From contig CATKHK010000075.1 of assembly GCA_949751835.1 (NCBI GenBank), positions 1-64,000 of the forward strand: a DNA stretch of 64,000 nt, read 5' to 3'. The notes beneath the pieces are model-generated. The model ran no database searches and was not told the origin of the DNA. It saw only the letters and a list, made by a program, of their open reading frames with translations. Below, one piece after another: positions 59,356 to 64,000 of this stretch (positions are counted from its first letter, which is position 1; each line of letters begins with the position of its first letter). The DNA is from Blepharisma japonicum. Its lineage: Eukaryota; Ciliophora; Heterotrichea; Heterotrichida; Blepharismidae. Made by a program: the position numbers and the translations under genes.

Positions 59356-62343
59356 ATGGACTATTCCTCTGATATGTCTTTTCGACAAACATGCCCATCA
59401 TGCATGGAATTGCAAAGCAGTCTCGACGATTTCCATGATAAACTCAGCACACAATCATATGACCTTCAAAAAGCTCAGTCTACCATTGCAAAGCTTATAA
59501 GTGAAAAAGTGTCATTAGAAAATAAGCTTTCTTTATCAAAAGCTTCTCTGGAAACCCATGATGAAGAACAAACCATTCTTCTTCAGACCAAAATAAATTC
59601 CCTTATAGCTGATCTTATAGAGAGGGATAACACCTTAAGCACTGCTAAACAAATCATCAAAAAACTCAATCATGAATCTGAAGAATACGCAAGAACTATT
59701 AGCGAACTAAACTCACAAGTAACGGAGGCAAAGGCGAAATCTAAACAATTTGAAGCACTTTATTTAGAAAATATTAAAGGATTCCAAGAAATTGAAGTTC
59801 TAAAGAAAACTGAGCAGAGAATCAAAGCAGAAAATTTCAAATTAAAAGAGCAGATTGATGCGATAAAAGAAGAAAGCGCAAAAGAAATCGCAGATTTGGA
59901 AAATATGATAAAGCATTTAATTACAGAAAAAGGAACTTTAGAAGAACTTATAGGAGAGCTTGAAATAAAATTAGGAGAAATTGATAAGGCTAACGGCCAA
60001 AGGGAAAATTTATATCAAGATACTCAAAATAGGATAAAAGAGCTGGAAGATGAGCTTGAAAGGAAAGATTTTGAAATCAAGCAGCAGGCTGAAGACTGGA
60101 AAAAAGAAAAAGAGCAAGCAGAAATAGATGTTAATCATATGAGAAGGGCTGCAGAAAACATGATCCGACAGTTAAGAAGCATGGTTGGAGCTGATGCAAA
60201 AATCCCAGATCTTGGTGAAAAATCTAACCAAAAAATCGTTTTTTCCAAAAATCCTGGCAAAAAAGAATCACAAACTCAGAATCAAAATTCTCAAGCTCAC
60301 ACTGATATTTACAAGATGAATTCAGAAGAAATGAGAGGGCGTTCATTGGAACGAGAAATGAAGCTTCTAAAATTTCTGTCAAAATTAGTTAAATCTGAAG
60401 GAAAATATTTTGCCTCCGAATTTGAAAATTTAGCCACAAAGCTATCGTTAAGCAGATCAGAAACTGAAAAGTGAATCATGAGGAACGAAGAATTAGAAAT
60501 AATCCTCAATTCACACTTAGAAACTGAAGTGAAATTGTGTGATATCATTTCTAAACTCAAAAAAACTATAATTGTGAAAAATCAACATTTAGGACAAACT
60601 GAACAATCTTTTACAGACCTATTAGGGATTTTGCACATGACTATAGAAAATTTTGAAGCTCTAAAGCTAAACACTAAAATCGAATCAAATAATTTATCAA
60701 AAACAAGTGAAAACCTTGAAAATGCAATAGCTGATTGGAATTCTCAAATCGATTTATTCAAGTCAAAAATAGAGGATGCTATGATCCAAAATGAAAAATT
60801 GTTTAATGATAATTCTGCATGAAATAAGGTTGTGGTCAAAAAAAATCAAGAATTGCTTAGCATTAATGATGAATTGGAAAACTTGCAAAAAATAAACAAA
60901 AAGTTAGAAGAAGAATTGGATACCACAAATAACGAAATAGTAAATTTACAAAAATATAATAAGCAGCTAGAAGAAGAGTTAGAAAAGTTTAATAAGCAAG
61001 AAGCTAAATTGATAAGTAGTTTTGGGGCCGATTCAGTCGAAAAAGCTATTGAGATTTTTATGAACATTCAAGAAAACTGCAAAAATGCATTAAATCAGTT
61101 ATCACGTAATGAGGCTGAAAAGAAAGAATTTATAGGAAGAGTCTCAAAACTTCAATCAGAAGTAGAAAATTTAAATGACATAGTAAGAAACAAAGAAAAA
61201 ATTATTTTGGAAATCAAAATGGCTTCAAAAAGCGCTGAAAATGATTTTTTGTGCAGATTTAATGAAATAGAGGCCTTAATAAACAGAAAAGAAGAAATAG
61301 AAAAGGATTTGAAAGAGGAAAATCAAAGAATAAAAAAGGAGCTTGAAATATACAGTGAAATGCATAGTAAAGAAATGGAAGAAATAATAACAAAAAAGGA
61401 GTTAGAAATAAAAAGCCTATGGAAAGAGCTGGAAGAAGCTAAGCTTGTGCAGAGCAAGACGCTTAATGATAAATCAGAAATAATGGATTTAAAATCTCAA
61501 ACGGAGGAGTTAAAGTTAAAAATAAAAGAAAGAGAAAAATATATTGAATTATTACAAAAAACTCAACAGCAAATTGACCAAAAAATCCTTTCCCCTCACA
61601 ATAGTATCTCGAAAACTATAAAATTTGAAGAAAATGCAAGAGATGAAAGTACTTTTATAAATGGGCTATTAAGATCGATAAAAGAAAAAAATGATCAAAT
61701 TTCGGATCTTGAAAGAGAACTCAGAAGATCAGAAAGCCAGAATAGTTTAAAAGCCCAAATATTAGATCTTGAGACTATTATTGAACTTCTTTCCAAAAAA
61801 ATGCTAGACATGCTAGGAAAAAGAATACAATTGCCAAGAATTGAGTCTTTAAATCCCAATGTAAAAAAATGAATAACTCCATTGTTTCATCACCTGGAAG
61901 AAATAAGAAATCTAGGAAATTTTTATAACGTAGAAAAGGGATATAGCGAATTGGTTGATGTTCTTAAAGAGCTTCACCCTGCAATTTCCTGGGAATCTAT
62001 TAATTCTGCTCTTAGAAGAGAGGAGGGAATAGAGATTCTTATAGGACTACTCGTAGATACTCTAAAAGGCAACATAAAACACATAAAGGATGCTAAAGCT
62101 TCATGCAAAGAAATCATATGCGACACCATTTCTCATATAGAAGAAACTGAAAAAAATACCAACCAAATCTCGAATACTGGAGATGAAATTCTCAGCACAT
62201 TATCAAATATAGACGGTGAAGCTTTACAGCGAGAAATGGTTGACAAAGTTGTAAAAATGCTTCAAAGACTCATAAAGCGGCTACTTGAAGGCTTCAAATT
62301 TGAGCGAGAAAAACTGTTTCAAGCTTTATCATATGTAAAATAA
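59356..62343 (+). CDS. Long coiled-coil protein with N-terminal CxxC
   Basis: A 995-residue protein from ATG 59356 (MDYSSDMSFRQTCPSCMELQ) to TAA 62341. TGA codons at about 60472, 60820 and 61870 are Trp and join what would otherwise look like four short genes. Nearly all of it is Glu/Lys-rich heptad sequence, with a break around 290-345 rich in Asn/Gln/Lys and a helical C-terminus (EGFKFEREKLFQALSYVK). One CxxC lies near the N-terminus; no catalytic domain. Probably cytoskeletal. It starts 116 bp after the giant gene and ends 24 bp from the convergent neighbour. Confidence 0.88.
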
Positions 62344-62367
62344 TATTAATTACTATAAATTTACACA

Positions 62368-63870
62368 TTATTGGTGGCTTTGCAGTATATTATTTCCATA
62401 ATATGCTAAATATCCTGACCTATTAGGGGTGCTTCGTCCAGATGAAAATGAGTTGTTCATGTTGGGGTTATAAAGTTTGCTGGCTAAATCGCTTTTTCTT
62501 CTTACTGGGGTGTGGGATTGGCTTATATTGGTAGGTGTTAAGCTATATCCTGGGACTTTAGCGTAGGTTTGATGAGAGCCTAATTGGTAAGCTTCTAAGT
62601 CTCTTCTATTTATTTTCCGTTCATCTTCATTCATCTTGTGAAGTCTCATTTTATCTGACTGCTTTTCTTGTATCTGATAAGAAATCAGCTCGGAGTACTG
62701 CTGTTGTTTAAGCCGATTTCTTTGTTTTTCTTGATTTACAAATAAATCTAAGCGGCGCTGTCTTTCTGCTAGAGAAAATGCATACATTTGGTCCTCGTTT
62801 AGCATTTTTTTGTTGGTTTCTTGCTTTTCTTTGATTTGTCTTTTAATTGCTTCTTGATTTTCTTTGTAGCTGTTCATTTGATTTATTTTCTCTTCATACT
62901 CTTTTCTCCTTTGATAATCTGCTTGTGCTTTTTGGAATTCCAAAGCTTTAATTTCATCTTCTTTAGACTTAATTTCCATAGGAGAAACTGGCTGCATTTT
63001 TCTCTGTATTTCATAAAACTTGTTAGAAAATTCATCATATTCTGAAAGAAACCTTTGCCTTCTCTCTTCATATTCATCTCAATGAGAAAACGCATTATTT
63101 ATATACTGTTTGTCAACGATCTTTTCTTTTTCTTTTTCCATTTCTTTGAGCTTCAGTAAGTATGCATTATAAAGGTTGGTTTCTTGCTGCTTATAAAAAG
63201 CTTCCCTTTTCTCAATTTCAGCCCTTCTCCTGGCTTTTTCTTCTTCAGTTTTGATTCCATTTAAAAATTCATCTCTTTCTTTTACTCTTTGTGCATGCTT
63301 TTCTTCTAAAGTTTTATAATATTCATTTAAACTTTCGTCTTGTAGTTGCTTTTGTATTTGGAAGCGGTTTCTTGACATAAATTGGTCTCTTGAGCTGATA
63401 TTACTACTTAATTCATCACTAAAATCTTTTAATTGCTTTTCTTCATTTTTTTCTCTTAATTCTTGTTGTGATTTAAATTGCTGCTGAGATTTTAAAAAAT
63501 TATCAAGCTCTTCTTTGTATTTTTTCTTTTTTTCAGCTTCTTCAAGCTGTGCTTGGATTTCTGCCATTTCTTGTACATCAGCTTGATGTTTAATGATCCC
63601 AGCCCATTCATCTTCTCCTTCTTTAGGTCTCACCGGAAATTGTTTAAACATTGGTGTGCAATTTCTCTCAATCCTTCTCCTCACTTCTTCTAAAACTCCT
63701 GCAAAATCCAACCCTTCATCAAATAGGTCATCAACATTTTTCAATTCTTGATCAATGTACTCGTATTTCTAATTTTATCTTACTTTTGCACCGAATTCAG
63801 ACAGCAAAATTTTTTTTAGCTTTTCTTTTCTTCTAAAACTTAATACTTGTGAGCGATGGGTATCTGACAT
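62368..63870 (-). CDS. Charged coiled-coil protein, possible ciliary/axonemal component
   Basis: A 495-residue protein from ATG 63870 (MSDTHRSQVLSFRRKEKLKK) through intron 63769-63783 to TAA 62368; TGA at 63079 is Trp. Without the intron the first exon would be missed. The central 400 residues are a long, highly charged single-helix or coiled-coil region (KARRRAEIEKREAFYKQQ, LAERQRRLDLFVNQEKQRN) similar in style to trichohyalin-plectin-homology or RIB43A-type microtubule inner proteins, but I cannot assign the family. The C-terminus is Ser/Asn/Tyr-rich and probably disordered (NNSFSSGRSTPNRSGYLAYY). Confidence 0.85.
63769..63783 (-). other. 15-nt intron in the charged coiled-coil gene
   Basis: On the minus strand GTAAGATAAAATTAG. 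Splicing joins SEFGAK to KYEYIDQELKN; retention introduces TAA and TAG. A at intron position 10. Confidence 0.9.
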
Positions 63871-64000
63871 TTAGGTGTAAATAAATTTAGTTGAATTTTC
63901 ATATGGAATTTTCTTTAATATTCGTTAAATTTAACGAAGAGGTTATTTGAAGGGGAAAAAAAGGTGCTGTTGAAAGAATAATTATTAGTTTTATAATTAT

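Noticed and set aside
1-64000. tRNA, rRNA, CRISPR arrays, LTR or viral elements
   Set aside because: No T-loop-like motif with matching arms, no rRNA-like stretch, no spaced short repeats, and no polymerase, integrase or capsid-like sequence was seen.

Overview
This window looks like macronuclear DNA of a heterotrich ciliate, most probably Blepharisma or a close relative. Three things seen in the sequence support this. (1) TGA is read as tryptophan: paralogous genes alternate TGA and TGG at the same conserved Trp positions, long frames run cleanly through TGA, and genes end only at TAA or TAG. (2) Five introns of exactly 15 nt were found, all GTA...AG with an A at position 10. (3) The proteins are ciliate-like: membrane hybrid histidine kinases, giant cysteine-rich surface proteins, fibrocystin-like receptors and many coiled-coil proteins. 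Stentor shares the 15-nt introns but is known for the standard code, so the combination favours Blepharisma. All gene models below read TGA as Trp.

Layout. 1-286: 5' part of an MPN/JAMM-type protein running off the left edge. 517-11136: four tandem same-strand copies of a transmembrane hybrid histidine kinase (6-TM-like sensor, PAS-like, HisKA, HATPase, REC); the second copy has a one-base frameshift. 11327-11849: a small zinc-ribbon ORF with a frame change, followed by a gene-free stretch holding a structured, probably non-coding, RNA candidate (about 12225-12555). 12833-15852: an NRF-6-type membrane acyltransferase and an IQ-motif protein on the minus strand. 16558-17145: an unrecognised coding frame visible only when TGA is read as Trp. 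17754-19886: a fifth, diverged histidine kinase. 21025-32133: an intronless 3,702-residue fibrocystin-L-like receptor (IPT/TIG, PA14, discoidin-like, two G8 domains, beta-helix, one TM).

33036-43435 is a compact housekeeping block: a PH-domain protein kinase split by an IES-like 201-bp insertion, a GT69 mannosyltransferase, a p24/TMED cargo receptor, an HIBCH-type hydrolase, an ER-type CS-domain protein, a TBC Rab-GAP, a coiled-coil protein and a membrane-anchored pepsin-like protease. Some intergenic gaps here are only 24-60 bp, including a 33-bp divergent spacer.

44096-59239 is one giant gene of about 5,042 residues. Twelve LamG-like modules alternate with cysteine-rich modules in a higher-order repeat of about 2.1 kb, ending in a multi-pass membrane domain with one 15-nt intron. 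59356-63870 holds two convergent coiled-coil genes.

Functionally the window is dominated by membrane sensing and surface proteins (five two-component receptors, two giant ectodomain proteins, a surface-type protease), together with the secretory-pathway proteins (p24, GT69, CS-domain, TBC) needed to process and traffic such proteins. That link is inferred from co-occurrence, not shown. No tRNA, rRNA, CRISPR array, telomere or viral fossil was seen.
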